Origin: JADLGF01 sp020849415
Lineage (GTDB): Bacteria; Chloroflexota; Chloroflexia; Thermomicrobiales; UBA6265
Length of the DNA stretch: 53,945 bases
NCBI GenBank assembly: GCA_033812595.1
Contig: JAPXTJ010000002.1
Location: forward strand, 1 to 53,945
Reading direction: 5' to 3'
Shown here: positions 1 through 8,098 of the stretch, piece after piece
Numbering within the stretch: position 1 is the stretch's first letter
How the letters are laid out: every line of letters begins with the position of its first letter
Made by a program: the position numbers and the translations under genes
Notes under the pieces: generated by a model
Told to the model about the DNA's origin: nothing
The model's input: the letters and a program-made list of their open reading frames with translations, nothing else
The model's database searches: none

Positions 1-1323
1 GTGCGGGGCTCGCACGTGATCCTGGCGTTGATCCAGGTGCTGGCAATCTGGGCGCTGGTGACACATTACAGGCGCACCCGCAGCATCGAATCACTCTGGA
101 AATGGCTGGCGGGACCGGTCCTTTCGCTGGCCGTGTTCCTCGTCTACCCCGCGCTCTGTTCGGACGTGATGTTCTACATCACCAGCGGCGCCATCGCGAA
201 CAGCGGCGGTAACCCCTACTCCGCCCCGATCCGGGTCAACTTCGACGCGCCTCTGCTCTATTTAAATGACTGGGCCGGCATCGCCTCGCCCTACGGACCG
301 GTCTGGACCGGACTCTGCCGGATCATCGTCGGCATCTTCGGCGATAGCTTCCTGGTCGGCATTTTCGGGTTCCGGTTCCTGGCCATCGCCAGCGTCGGCA
401 CCCTCCTTTACATGGTCTACCGGCTGACCATGCAGCTGCTCGGCGATCGCAATTTCGCCCTCGGCGCCGTGATCGCCCTCGCCTGGATGCCGAGCTTGCT
501 CTTCGAAACCGCCACCGGCGCTCACAATGACGCGATCATGTTCTCGCTGGCGCTCGGCGGTCTGCTGGTGATGACCAGCCGCAAGCGGGGCGGGACCCGC
601 CTCGGCATCGCCCTGATCACCCTCTCGGCGTTGCTGAAGTACGTCACGATCCCGATTCTCGGCTTCGCGCTGCTCTGGCGGCTGGCCGATCGCAAACGGG
701 ACGAACCGATCACGGTGGTGATCAAGCGCTGGTCGCTCGACGGGATCATGATCGTCGCGCTGGCGATCGGGGCGTACGGCCCCTACTGGGACGGACCGCG
801 CATCTTCGATTCGTTGATCGCGCAACCGACCCGTGGCGTGAGCACCAGCCTCTGGATCCTGCCGCACAAGTTCACCGAAGCGATGTGGGGGTACCGAGCC
901 GGTCAGAAGTTCGACAACGTGCTCGGGTACGTCACGCTCGGCTTTCTGGTGCCGGTCTTCATCCTGACCTTCATCTGGCTCTGGAAGCAGATGAATTCAT
1001 TCCACGGCGAAAGCGGGCTGAACGACGAGGGCGTTACCCGTGACCGCCGCCTCCTCGTGCAGTTGCAGGCCTGGATGATCCCGGCCGGGCTGCTGCCGAC
1101 GATCCCGGTCGACGGTCACAACTGGTACATGATCTGGGCAATGGGTCCGTTCTTCATCCTGGCCGCCTGGCTGACGAAGCGGCTGTTCGCGGGGGTGAAG
1201 GATCAGAGCGCCGGCCAGGTCCCCGGCTGGATCGACCGCCTCGGCCCGGCGAGGATAACGGCCCTGTTCCTCGCCTGGTCAATCTTCAACGTCCTCATGT
1301 ACCACACCCGGACGCTGGGGTAG
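1..1323 (+). CDS. GT-C family integral membrane glycosyltransferase (GT87/MptB-like), possibly 5'-truncated
   Basis: Multi-pass membrane protein of 440 residues with about ten hydrophobic segments. Seen: a loop after the second membrane segment with SDVMFYITSG and GGNPYSAP, then SPYGPVWTG near residue 97 and ATGAHNDA near residue 170. These fit the polyprenol-phosphate-sugar dependent GT-C mannosyltransferases (GT87/MptB type), where an acidic residue in the first outer loop and YGP and HxD-like motifs are typical. The likely role is sugar transfer from a lipid-linked donor to an envelope glycan or lipid on the outer face of the membrane. The open frame begins with GTG at the first base of the window, so the true start may lie upstream. 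No ribosome site can be examined. Donor and acceptor cannot be told from sequence. Confidence 0.65.
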   Translation: MRGSHVILALIQVLAIWALVTHYRRTRSIESLWKWLAGPVLSLAVFLVYPALCSDVMFYITSGAIANSGGNPYSAPIRVNFDAPLLYLNDWAGIASPYGPVWTGLCRIIVGIFGDSFLVGIFGFRFLAIASVGTLLYMVYRLTMQLLGDRNFALGAVIALAWMPSLLFETATGAHNDAIMFSLALGGLLVMTSRKRGGTRLGIALITLSALLKYVTIPILGFALLWRLADRKRDEPITVVIKRWSLDGIMIVALAIGAYGPYWDGPRIFDSLIAQPTRGVSTSLWILPHKFTEAMWGYRAGQKFDNVLGYVTLGFLVPVFILTFIWLWKQMNSFHGESGLNDEGVTRDRRLLVQLQAWMIPAGLLPTIPVDGHNWYMIWAMGPFFILAAWLTKRLFAGVKDQSAGQVPGWIDRLGPARITALFLAWSIFNVLMYHTRTLG

Positions 1324-1441
1324 GCGCAACGCAGCTAAAGCACCTATTCAGTATCATGACTTCAAACACATTATATTCCAAGAACGCATCAGGATAAGAG
1401 ATCATGTGCAGTTGCTTTCACACCTGTATTGGAGGCGAAAG

Positions 1442-2392
1442 ATGAATCTTGAATGGATTGACTCCGGACTTACTAAATATGTAGCCGCCACCGTCGTTGG
1501 ATACATGATTGCTTTATTGGCAAACGTTACTGCACATGCGATTGCTAATCGTAGGTCAAGGCGGGTCCTAAGAGAATCACTCGCTGAGGAGGTGTTGAGC
1601 AACTTAATAGCTCTGGATGAGATCGCTGAAATAAGTTCCAAAAATCTCCTTGTTGACGGTAGGTCGAGACAATTTACGATTCCTAACGCGCGACTATCCA
1701 CCGTTGTACTCACTCAGTGCACCAGTCCGAGCTTGTCATCACTGCTAAGTGAAGGCGAAAGACTTCAAGCTGGTTCAGCGCTGATCCAAGCAGGGATTGT
1801 CAATCAACGCATTGACCAGATTCGTGAACTGCTTTGGAGTTCAGTGAATAAAGCGCCCGTATATGGACAATATGGAATCAGAAGAGGACAGGCCGAGTGT
1901 CGCCATGTTGTGGATCAAATTCTTCCGCCTGTTGGGCAAACGCACACCGATCTTCTGTGTCAGGTTCTTAGCAGGCAACTGACATTTGATTCTTCGCGAC
2001 TTCTGGGAGTTGCGACAACACTCAAACCAGTTGTGAGTAAAGGATGGCCTAACACGCCTCGGATTTGGCGAACTGGAGTCGCAGCACCGGGCACACTAGG
2101 CTCGGGCTTCCACATCGTTTGGAACAACGATGCTCCGGACGCTCTTTCTCCGAATGCAATCGTGATTGAACTAAAGCCTTCCAGGACGAGCGATCGCATA
2201 CTTCATAGGTCGGGACTGGGGGACACGCGCATGCCCAATTGGCTCCGCAAACGACGCCACGAATCCCTGCTCAGGAAGGGGGAACGGCGGCTCTCGTCAA
2301 CAGGTAATAACAACCCAATTGCTGTTAGGTCGTTGTCCACATCAATTCTTTCCAGTCACCATCATCCACCCAAGGACGCATCAGTGGACTGA
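1442..2392 (+). CDS. Orphan membrane-anchored protein, lower-GC than its surroundings
   Basis: Function not recognised. The start is set by a GGAGG at 1431-1435, six bases before ATG 1442; an upstream GTG at 1406 has no ribosome site. The 316-residue product has one N-terminal membrane segment (about residues 9-30, LTKYVAATVVGYMIALLA) followed by NRRSRRVLRESLAEE, so the body is probably cytoplasmic and helical up to about residue 150. The C-terminal 70 residues are basic and Ser/Arg-rich and look disordered. Base composition and codon use are clearly more AT-rich than in the neighbours, and the flanks (1324-1441, 2393-2538) are AT-richer too. This suggests an acquired gene. No transposase or repeat borders it. 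Confidence 0.6.
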   Translation: MNLEWIDSGLTKYVAATVVGYMIALLANVTAHAIANRRSRRVLRESLAEEVLSNLIALDEIAEISSKNLLVDGRSRQFTIPNARLSTVVLTQCTSPSLSSLLSEGERLQAGSALIQAGIVNQRIDQIRELLWSSVNKAPVYGQYGIRRGQAECRHVVDQILPPVGQTHTDLLCQVLSRQLTFDSSRLLGVATTLKPVVSKGWPNTPRIWRTGVAAPGTLGSGFHIVWNNDAPDALSPNAIVIELKPSRTSDRILHRSGLGDTRMPNWLRKRRHESLLRKGERRLSSTGNNNPIAVRSLSTSILSSHHHPPKDASVD

Positions 2393-2538
2393 CATCGCTT
2401 CGCAGTTGGACACTGTCTAGTCGAGTATTGCCAGCGGTGGCTTACCCTTCCTCGATACTCAGCGGACTGGATGCTCGGTGAACTCCTTCGTGTGTCAACT
2501 GTGTCGTGTTCCTTACCACCCTCTTTCGCGACTCCGAA

Positions 2539-2997
2539 CTAATCCTTGCCGCCCTTGGGATCGACCGGCGCGAGCTGGTCCTGGCAGAACTGATAGAGCC
2601 CATCGAAGACGCGGCCCATTTCCTCGATGAAACGTTCGTCTTCCTCGTAGAGCGACCGCAGGCCGAGGCCGATGGCGCGGATGCCGGTGCTCCACGGGGT
2701 CAGGGTGCGATCGGTGGTTTCGGCCCCGCGCAGCGCCATCTGCATCAGTACCAGCGCCGGATCGGAGAGGTCGTACTTCATGATCATGGCGTCGAAGCCG
2801 GTCCGGAAGCCGGTGTTGCGCATCTCCGCCTTCGGGTGGTGGAAGAGCACCGCGCCGTTCTCCTCGGCGAACGCTTCCGCCTCGGCCTCCGGCAGCAGCA
2901 CGATCTCGGCGTTCGGTTCGATCACTCGCTTGATCAGCCAAATCATCGCCACGCGATCGAGCCGGACATTCGTCCGCGTCACCCATTTCATTCCCAC
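2539..2997 (-). CDS. Stand-alone ChrB C-terminal domain protein (chromate-resistance associated)
   Basis: 152 residues. The N-terminal stretch WVTRTNVRLDRVAMIWLIKR matches the signature of the ChrB C-terminal domain (PF09828), where W-x-T-R...DR-x-A..WLI-R and a following acidic strand are conserved. Full ChrB regulators carry an extra N-terminal domain that is absent here, and no ChrA chromate transporter lies nearby. This is therefore a free-standing member whose role (metal or oxyanion sensing, or an enzyme) is open. Start: GTG 2997 lies four to six bases after an AGGAAAGGGG run; ATG 2991 in the same frame is an alternative. It ends in a basic PKGGKD tail. Confidence 0.7.
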   Translation of the reverse strand: MGMKWVTRTNVRLDRVAMIWLIKRVIEPNAEIVLLPEAEAEAFAEENGAVLFHHPKAEMRNTGFRTGFDAMIMKYDLSDPALVLMQMALRGAETTDRTLTPWSTGIRAIGLGLRSLYEEDERFIEEMGRVFDGLYQFCQDQLAPVDPKGGKD

Positions 2998-3080
2998 GAT
3001 CCCCTTTCCTATACTGACGCTATGTCGTTCCGCCGATGAGGATACTCCGAAGCCGGCCGGATGGGGAAAAGGACCAGCGT

Positions 3081-3812
3081 GTGACCGACGAGAACCAGGA
3101 TCGGGCCGAGCGATTCATTCACCTTTACAACCAGACCGATGAACACCTGCGCGCGCTGCTGCAAGAGCGGCGCCCCTCCTCCGATCGCTACCTCACCTTC
3201 GTCAACGTCGTACGCGAGGTGGCGAAATTCAACCACCGGGTGCGGGATCGCAAGGATGATCTGCTCGAATACGCCGACCTGCGCAATGCGCTCGTGCACA
3301 CCGCCGGGCGCGACGGACTCCGTTACCTGGCCGAACCCTATCCGGAGGTGATCGACGACTTCGAGCGACTGGCGGCGGCGATCGCTAACCCGAAGCGCGC
3401 CGAGCAGATCGGTTCGCACAATCCCCGCCGTTTCGCACCGGAGGACTCGCTGGCAACCGCCCTCGCCTACATGCGCGATGCCGGCCACGGCCAGATCGTG
3501 GTGCAGGGCAACGGCCCGGCGCAACTCCTCTCCAGTCGCGGCATCGCCAACTGGTTCGGTCAGCACCTCGGCGAAACCATGGCCACGATCGACGCGGTGC
3601 CGCTCAGCGATGTGCTGCCCCAGCAGCCGGCGGGATCGTTCGACATCATCGGCCGGGAGACGACGATCGATGAGATTCGCGCCCGTTTTCTCGATCTCGT
3701 ATCGCCCAACGGTGAACGCCTGCTCGCACTGATCGTCACCCACTCGGGCAAACCGACCGAGAAGGCGATCGGCATCATCACCGCCTGGGACGTGGTAGCC
3801 ACCACCGATTGA
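3081..3812 (+). CDS. CBS-domain-pair protein with helical N-terminal domain
   Basis: The start GTG 3081 follows an AAAAGGA run with proper spacing; the open frame extends upstream to 3036 without a ribosome site. The 243-residue product has two parts. The first 95 residues are helical (RAERFIHLYNQTDEHLRALLQE and an ADLRNALVHTAG motif recalling HEPN/DUF4145-like helical bundles). The second half has two repeats ending in a hydrophobic strand plus an acidic turn (GIANWFGQHLG and IGIITAWDVV), the form of a Bateman (CBS) pair that binds adenine nucleotides. A signalling or regulatory role is inferred; the partner is unknown. It stands alone between genes on opposite strands or with their own ribosome sites. 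Confidence 0.6.
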   Translation: MTDENQDRAERFIHLYNQTDEHLRALLQERRPSSDRYLTFVNVVREVAKFNHRVRDRKDDLLEYADLRNALVHTAGRDGLRYLAEPYPEVIDDFERLAAAIANPKRAEQIGSHNPRRFAPEDSLATALAYMRDAGHGQIVVQGNGPAQLLSSRGIANWFGQHLGETMATIDAVPLSDVLPQQPAGSFDIIGRETTIDEIRARFLDLVSPNGERLLALIVTHSGKPTEKAIGIITAWDVVATTD

Positions 3813-3915
3813 CGCCATGCGTTTGTCGCCCGTATCCGTGAGTTTCACCACGCCGTCAGGCAGAATAGGGGCGACGCGGGACGGCGCCGTTCCGGCAGGG
3901 AAGGGAGTCTTGGCG

Positions 3916-5403
3916 ATGCGGAGAAGCGCGCTGGTTCGATTCGGGTTCATCGCCGCGCTGCTGGCAATGCTGGTGAGCGGCACCTTCGGTTCGGTCACCG
4001 CCCAGGACGCCGATACGTTTTCGACGGCCGGTAACGAGCGTTTGCAGACGCTCGCGCCCGATGGGTCGATGGTCGCGGTCACCACGGCCGGCGGCTTCGA
4101 ACTCTGCGTTTACACCGTACCCGATTCGGACCTGGTGAACTGCATCGATCTCAAGACGGCCGCGATCCGGATCGATCCCGATACCATCGCCTGGTCGCCC
4201 GATGCCACCTCGCTCGCTTTCACCGAGCGAATCGTGCAGTTTCTCTCGGACGGCGATCTCTGGCACGTCGATGTCGCCACCGGTGAATTGACCAATCTCA
4301 CCGACGATGGCGTGGCGGATGCTTATCCCTTCGGTCCCGATAAATCGCCCGATCCCTTCCTGCTCGATCTCTCCCCCGCCTGGTCACCCGATGGCGCGCT
4401 GATCGCCTTCAGCCGGACGGTGGTAGTCGGGGGCGATGTGCCGCCGGTCACCTCGATGATGCTCCTCGATGTCAGCTCCGGTGAGGTGGCGGAATTGGTC
4501 GTTTTCGAAGAAGAGACCCCGCTCGCGCTTCCCCACAAGATCGCCTGGTCGCCGGATGGCGGCACGATCTACGCCTCCGCGCATTACGGCGATCCGACGC
4601 ACGAGCGCAACGGCATCTGGGCGTTCGACGCCGCCAGCGGCGAATTCACCCTGCTGGCCGGACCGAACCCCGATTTCGGCGGCGACATTCCCTCCCTCGT
4701 GGCGGTGTCGCCGGCGGGCGATTTCCTGGTGGTCAGCTATCCGGCTTACATGAACACCGCCAACGCGCCGGACAAGGCGTCTGGCTACGCGCTTTTCGCG
4801 CTGGCCGATGGCAGCCTGGAGCCGATCGAGCCCTCCGAAGCCTACGCAGGTGACTACTCAGTGGCGGTCGGACCCACCTTCTCGCCCGATGGCAGCGCCC
4901 TGATCTTCGGCGTGCGCCAGCCGAGTGAGGGCGCCGGATTCGTGATCGCCCGCGATCTCGCATCGGGCGATGAAACCGTCCTCGCCGAGCTCCCGCCCGA
5001 CACCTACCCGATCACCACCTTCCCGACCACCCCGATCCAGATCGGCGGCGCGACGGTGATGGTGCTCACCGACCTGACAACCGCCACCCTCGTCGACCTG
5101 CCGGATGAGCTCACCGATGCCGCACCGGTCGCCGATGATCTCGCTACGCCTGAGCCGGCGGCGTCACCGGAACCGGAGTCCGAGGTCGTGGATGCCACCG
5201 TCACCGTCGCCGAAAACGCCGCCACCCTGCGGGACGGCCCCACCCGCGACGACGACATCATCATGATCCTCGCGCCCGGCACGGAATTGCTGCGCATCGG
5301 CGCGCCGTTCGAATCAGATGATCACTTCTGGATCGAGGTCACCGAACCTGAATCGGGTGAACGTGGCTTCGTGCGCACCGATTTCCTCGAACCGGTCGGG
5401 TAG
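3916..5403 (+). CDS. Secreted TolB/WD40-like beta-propeller protein with C-terminal SH3b domain
   Basis: ATG 3916 is preceded by AAGGGAG at 3901-3907. The 495-residue product has a Sec signal peptide (MRRSALVRFGFIAALLAMLVSG, cleavage near SVTAQDA). It then has five or so repeats with the TolB-like blade motif (IAWSPDATSLAF, PAWSPDGALIAFS, IAWSPDGGTIYAS, PTFSPDGSALIFG), an Ala/Pro/Glu-rich linker (about 410-430) and a bacterial SH3 domain over the last 65 residues (AATLRDGPTRDD...GFVRTDFLEPV). The probable role is an extracellular or wall-associated binding protein. The SH3b would hold it to the cell wall and the propeller would bind a partner. The mature N-terminus has the AQD style shared by other exported proteins in this window. 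Confidence 0.75.
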   Translation: MRRSALVRFGFIAALLAMLVSGTFGSVTAQDADTFSTAGNERLQTLAPDGSMVAVTTAGGFELCVYTVPDSDLVNCIDLKTAAIRIDPDTIAWSPDATSLAFTERIVQFLSDGDLWHVDVATGELTNLTDDGVADAYPFGPDKSPDPFLLDLSPAWSPDGALIAFSRTVVVGGDVPPVTSMMLLDVSSGEVAELVVFEEETPLALPHKIAWSPDGGTIYASAHYGDPTHERNGIWAFDAASGEFTLLAGPNPDFGGDIPSLVAVSPAGDFLVVSYPAYMNTANAPDKASGYALFALADGSLEPIEPSEAYAGDYSVAVGPTFSPDGSALIFGVRQPSEGAGFVIARDLASGDETVLAELPPDTYPITTFPTTPIQIGGATVMVLTDLTTATLVDLPDELTDAAPVADDLATPEPAASPEPESEVVDATVTVAENAATLRDGPTRDDDIIMILAPGTELLRIGAPFESDDHFWIEVTEPESGERGFVRTDFLEPVG

Positions 5404-5470
5404 CGAAGTTCCGGGTTCCGCGTTCCGGGTCCGGCGTTGTTCAACCCCGAAGGGTTTTCGGCTTATTTAA

Positions 5471-5491
5471 CCGAGGGTTTTGAACCCTCGG
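5471..5491. terminator. Perfect hairpin between converging genes
   Basis: CCGAGGGTT (5471-5479), loop TTG, AACCCTCGG (5483-5491). The stem lies between the stop of the beta-propeller gene (5403) and the stop of the M24 gene (5519) and can serve both strands. The 60 bases before it contain short repeats of GTTCCGGGT and a second weak hairpin (CCGAA/TTCGG), so this gap is REP-like. Confidence 0.55.
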
Positions 5492-5518
5492 GAACTACCG
5501 CCGACCCTGGACATCACC

Positions 5519-6736
5519 TCACACCCTGAGTTCATCAAGGGTGCGCGGGTAATTGGTGAGCGATTCGAGTCCGTTCTCACGAACGACGGCCGTGTCGGAA
5601 TGCCGGAAGCCGCCGAAGCCGGGCAGGTACAGACCAGGTTCGATGGTGAAAACCATGCCCGGCTCCACCACCGTCGGATCGCCCAGATCGATGAACGGCG
5701 CTTCGTGCCCTTCCAGCCCGATGCCGTGCCCGGTGTGATGACGCTGCGCGTCGCGTACGCCAAGGCGATCGAAGGCGGCGGTGATCTCGGCCTCGATCTC
5801 GCTCAGCGCCCGGCCAGGCCGAACCGCCTCGAACGCGATGCCCTGCAACTCGAGCATCAGCTCGAAACGGCTCCGCACCTCGGCCGGCGGATCGCCGGCG
5901 AACATGGTCCGTTCGAGTTCCGACTGGTAGCCGCCGACATCGACGGTAGCGAAACTCTCGATCAGGTCACCCGGTTGCAACCCGCTCGCGCCGGGCAAAC
6001 CATGCGGCAGGGCGGTGTGCGCGCCGCTGATCATGTAGAGCGCGACCGGCAATCCGCACCAGGGTTGAAAGAAAGCGCGCGACGGCGCCTGGAACGACTC
6101 GCCGAGCTCCGCCAGCATCTCCCGGCTGGCGAGCAGCGCCGCCTCCTGGGCGATCTCGAGGTCGCTCCGGCCGATCGCCATCTGGTCGTGCAGAATCCGG
6201 TGCGCCCGATCGGCCCAGCGGCAACTCTCCGCGATCAGCGCAATTTCGGCGTCGCTCTTGATCGAGCGCAGGTGATCGATCAATCCGCGCGCTTCGATTG
6301 TGCCAACTCCATCCGCCACGATCCGGGAGAAGGGCACTCCCCGGTAGCCGTTGATATCGAGTGGACCATCGTGATCGAACCCGATGCGCAGACCGGCCCG
6401 GTTCATGCCGAGGTCATCCAGCAGGGCGCGCAGGTGCTCCATCGGGTGCACGGTGCCGCCGGTCGGGTACTCGGGGTACCCGGCGGCGTGATCGATGCCC
6501 GCGATGGTCTGCACGTGCTCCTGCTCCAGTTTCGGCGCCAGCATCACGCGACGATCGTCCGGGGTCAGGATCAGCACGATCGGGCGCTCGGTGATCTGGT
6601 GAAAGAAGCCGGTCAGCCAGGCAACCCGGATCGGGTGGAAGATCAGGACGGCATCGAGTCCCTCCCGTTCCATCGCCACCCGGACCCGCGCGGTCCGCGT
6701 TTCGAATTCCGAAGCGGGCAAGGTGAACTCAGACAT
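5519..6736 (-). CDS. M24 (pita-bread fold) peptidase/creatinase-family protein, metal ligands altered
   Basis: 405 residues from ATG 6736, which has AGGAGG six bases upstream; an in-frame extension to 6769 lacks a ribosome site. It has an N-terminal creatinase-like domain (residues 1-150) and a C-terminal pita-bread domain with HHTGHGIGLEGHE and TIEPGLY. In metal-dependent aminopeptidase P relatives the five ligands are D, D, H, E, E. Here the first pair falls in VDVGGYQSELERT, with Glu in place of the second Asp and no Asp at the usual first position. The last Glu of the G-x-R-x-E-D motif is Ser (GGFRHSDT). This points to a creatinase-like or otherwise unusual active site rather than a standard Xaa-Pro peptidase. 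A paralogue with the same changes lies at 8099-9376. Confidence 0.75.
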   Translation of the reverse strand: MSEFTLPASEFETRTARVRVAMEREGLDAVLIFHPIRVAWLTGFFHQITERPIVLILTPDDRRVMLAPKLEQEHVQTIAGIDHAAGYPEYPTGGTVHPMEHLRALLDDLGMNRAGLRIGFDHDGPLDINGYRGVPFSRIVADGVGTIEARGLIDHLRSIKSDAEIALIAESCRWADRAHRILHDQMAIGRSDLEIAQEAALLASREMLAELGESFQAPSRAFFQPWCGLPVALYMISGAHTALPHGLPGASGLQPGDLIESFATVDVGGYQSELERTMFAGDPPAEVRSRFELMLELQGIAFEAVRPGRALSEIEAEITAAFDRLGVRDAQRHHTGHGIGLEGHEAPFIDLGDPTVVEPGMVFTIEPGLYLPGFGGFRHSDTAVVRENGLESLTNYPRTLDELRV

Positions 6737-7062
6737 CAGTGGCCTCCTGCTGGCGGACGTAGTCGTCACGTACTGGCTGACGACTGTTCGTGACGGATAC
6801 GCGAATTCTCCAACTTGACGTCGACTTGACCATGATTGACTTTTGAAATCTACCGTAGTACGATCACATTCACTAGAACGCCATTCTATTCATGGTAGGC
6901 TCATTCGAGCGACGAACGGGCGGGAAGTCATGATCGGAAACCTGCGAATCCAGTTCAACCCACTAGTCTGCCGGCGTCGAAAGGCGGCGCGGCCACCGCC
7001 GGCGAGTGCCGGTCGGTAGATCCATTGTCGCGCAGATCAACTCAATGAAGGAGATGCCCGTA
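6737..7062 (+). promoter_or_regulatory. Gene-free divergent region with a sigma70-type promoter for the cupredoxin gene
   Basis: Between the divergent M24 (minus) and cupredoxin (plus) genes. TTGACT (6836-6841), a 17-base spacer and TACGAT (6859-6864) form a good vegetative promoter reading to the right. It leaves a leader of about 190 bases before ATG 7063. Two more TTGAC hexamers occur just upstream (6815-6820 and 6826-6831). No small gene is seen in the leader. Confidence 0.55.
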
Positions 7063-7998
7063 ATGAAGCGGGAAATGCTGACTTCGATGTCACTCGATCG
7101 TTCGCTCTCGCGCCGCCGGGCGCTGCAACTTGCCGGCGCGGCCGGCCTTGTTACCCTCGCCGGCCCGAACCTCACGTTCGCCCAGGCGACCCCGGCCGCC
7201 GAACTGCCGGAACTGAAACTCGTCGCCGTTGAGTACAGCTTTGAGCTTTCCGGCGAGCCGGTGGCCGGCTGGACGCGGGTCGTCCTCGACAATCAGGGCA
7301 CGATGGACCATCACGTCATGCTGTTGAAGGTCCACGATCACGCCACCCTGGCCGATCTCGAAGCGGCGCTGGAAACGCCCGATCTCGGCGCGATTTTCCC
7401 GCTCGCCGCCAGCGTCGGCGGTCCCGGCGTCGGCCCCGGAATGAGCTCGACCGTCGTGCTCGATCTTGCTCCGGGCGATTACGTCGCCGTCTGCGTCGTG
7501 CCGGATGAGGAGGGGACGCCGCACTACCTGCTCGGCCAGAAGCTCGCCTTCTCGGTCGCGGCGGGCGATGCCACCGGCGCAGCGCCCACCGCCGATCTTC
7601 GCGTCGAAATGACCGAGATGGCCTTCGCCAATCTCCCGACGGAACTCCCCGCCGGAGAGCAGGTTTGGGAGGTCGCCAACACCGGCGAGCAACTGCACGA
7701 AACGCTCGTGCTCGCGCTAGCCGAGGGGATGACGATCGAACAGGGCATGCAGATCTTCACTGGCGGCGAAGCGCCCGCCGAGGGCGAGGGTGAATCGACC
7801 CCGGCCATGGATATGGAAATGGGTCCGCCCCCCTTCACCGGCATCGGTGGCGTCGCTCCCCTCAGCCCGGGCCTGACCAACTACCTGCTGCTCGATCTCA
7901 CACCGGGCAACTACCTCACGATCTGTTTCGTACCCGACGCCGCGACCGGCATGCCGCACTTCATGATGGGCATGCTCGCCGGCTTTTCGGTGGCGTAA
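7063..7998 (+). CDS. Tat-exported protein with two tandem cupredoxin-like domains
   Basis: ATG 7063 follows AAGGAGA at 7048-7054. Of 311 residues, the first 45 form a twin-arginine leader (SLSRRRALQLAGAAG, then hydrophobic, AQATPAA). Two homologous units follow. Unit 1 (about 50-180) has DHHVML, AVCVVPDEEGTPHYLLGQ. Unit 2 (about 185-311) has QLHETLV, TICFVPDAATGMPHFMMGM. The His...Cys...His...(Met) order fits type-1 copper ligands. Unit 1 lacks the Met, unit 2 has it, so only the second may hold a classical blue-copper centre (inference). An acidic Met-rich insert (MDMEMGPPP) in unit 2 could also bind copper. The likely role is extracellular electron transfer or copper handling. A relative lies at 17910-18821. 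Confidence 0.65.
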   Translation: MKREMLTSMSLDRSLSRRRALQLAGAAGLVTLAGPNLTFAQATPAAELPELKLVAVEYSFELSGEPVAGWTRVVLDNQGTMDHHVMLLKVHDHATLADLEAALETPDLGAIFPLAASVGGPGVGPGMSSTVVLDLAPGDYVAVCVVPDEEGTPHYLLGQKLAFSVAAGDATGAAPTADLRVEMTEMAFANLPTELPAGEQVWEVANTGEQLHETLVLALAEGMTIEQGMQIFTGGEAPAEGEGESTPAMDMEMGPPPFTGIGGVAPLSPGLTNYLLLDLTPGNYLTICFVPDAATGMPHFMMGMLAGFSVA

Positions 7999-8034
7999 GG
8001 CGTACGGTATACGGCGCAAGGAACGTGAGTGCGT

Positions 8035-8070
8035 GAAGCGGGCGTTGGTCATCTGGCCAACACCCGCTTC
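8035..8070. terminator. Bidirectional terminator-like hairpin
   Basis: GAAGCGGGCGTTGG (8035-8048) pairs with CCAACACCCGCTTC (8057-8070), 13 of 14 positions, loop of 8. It sits between the converging cupredoxin and M24 genes. A closely similar stem built of AAGCGxGTGGCC occurs at 19490-19518, so it belongs to a local family of terminator-type hairpins. Confidence 0.6.
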
Positions 8071-8098
8071 TACCTCCTGACCCCTAACGCCTCACGCC

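Noticed and set aside
5480..6793. Long plus-strand open frame of 437 codons opposite the M24 gene
   Set aside because: Antisense shadow of a high-GC gene: Arg/Gln/His-rich translation, no ribosome site, and the minus-strand frame has full family motifs.
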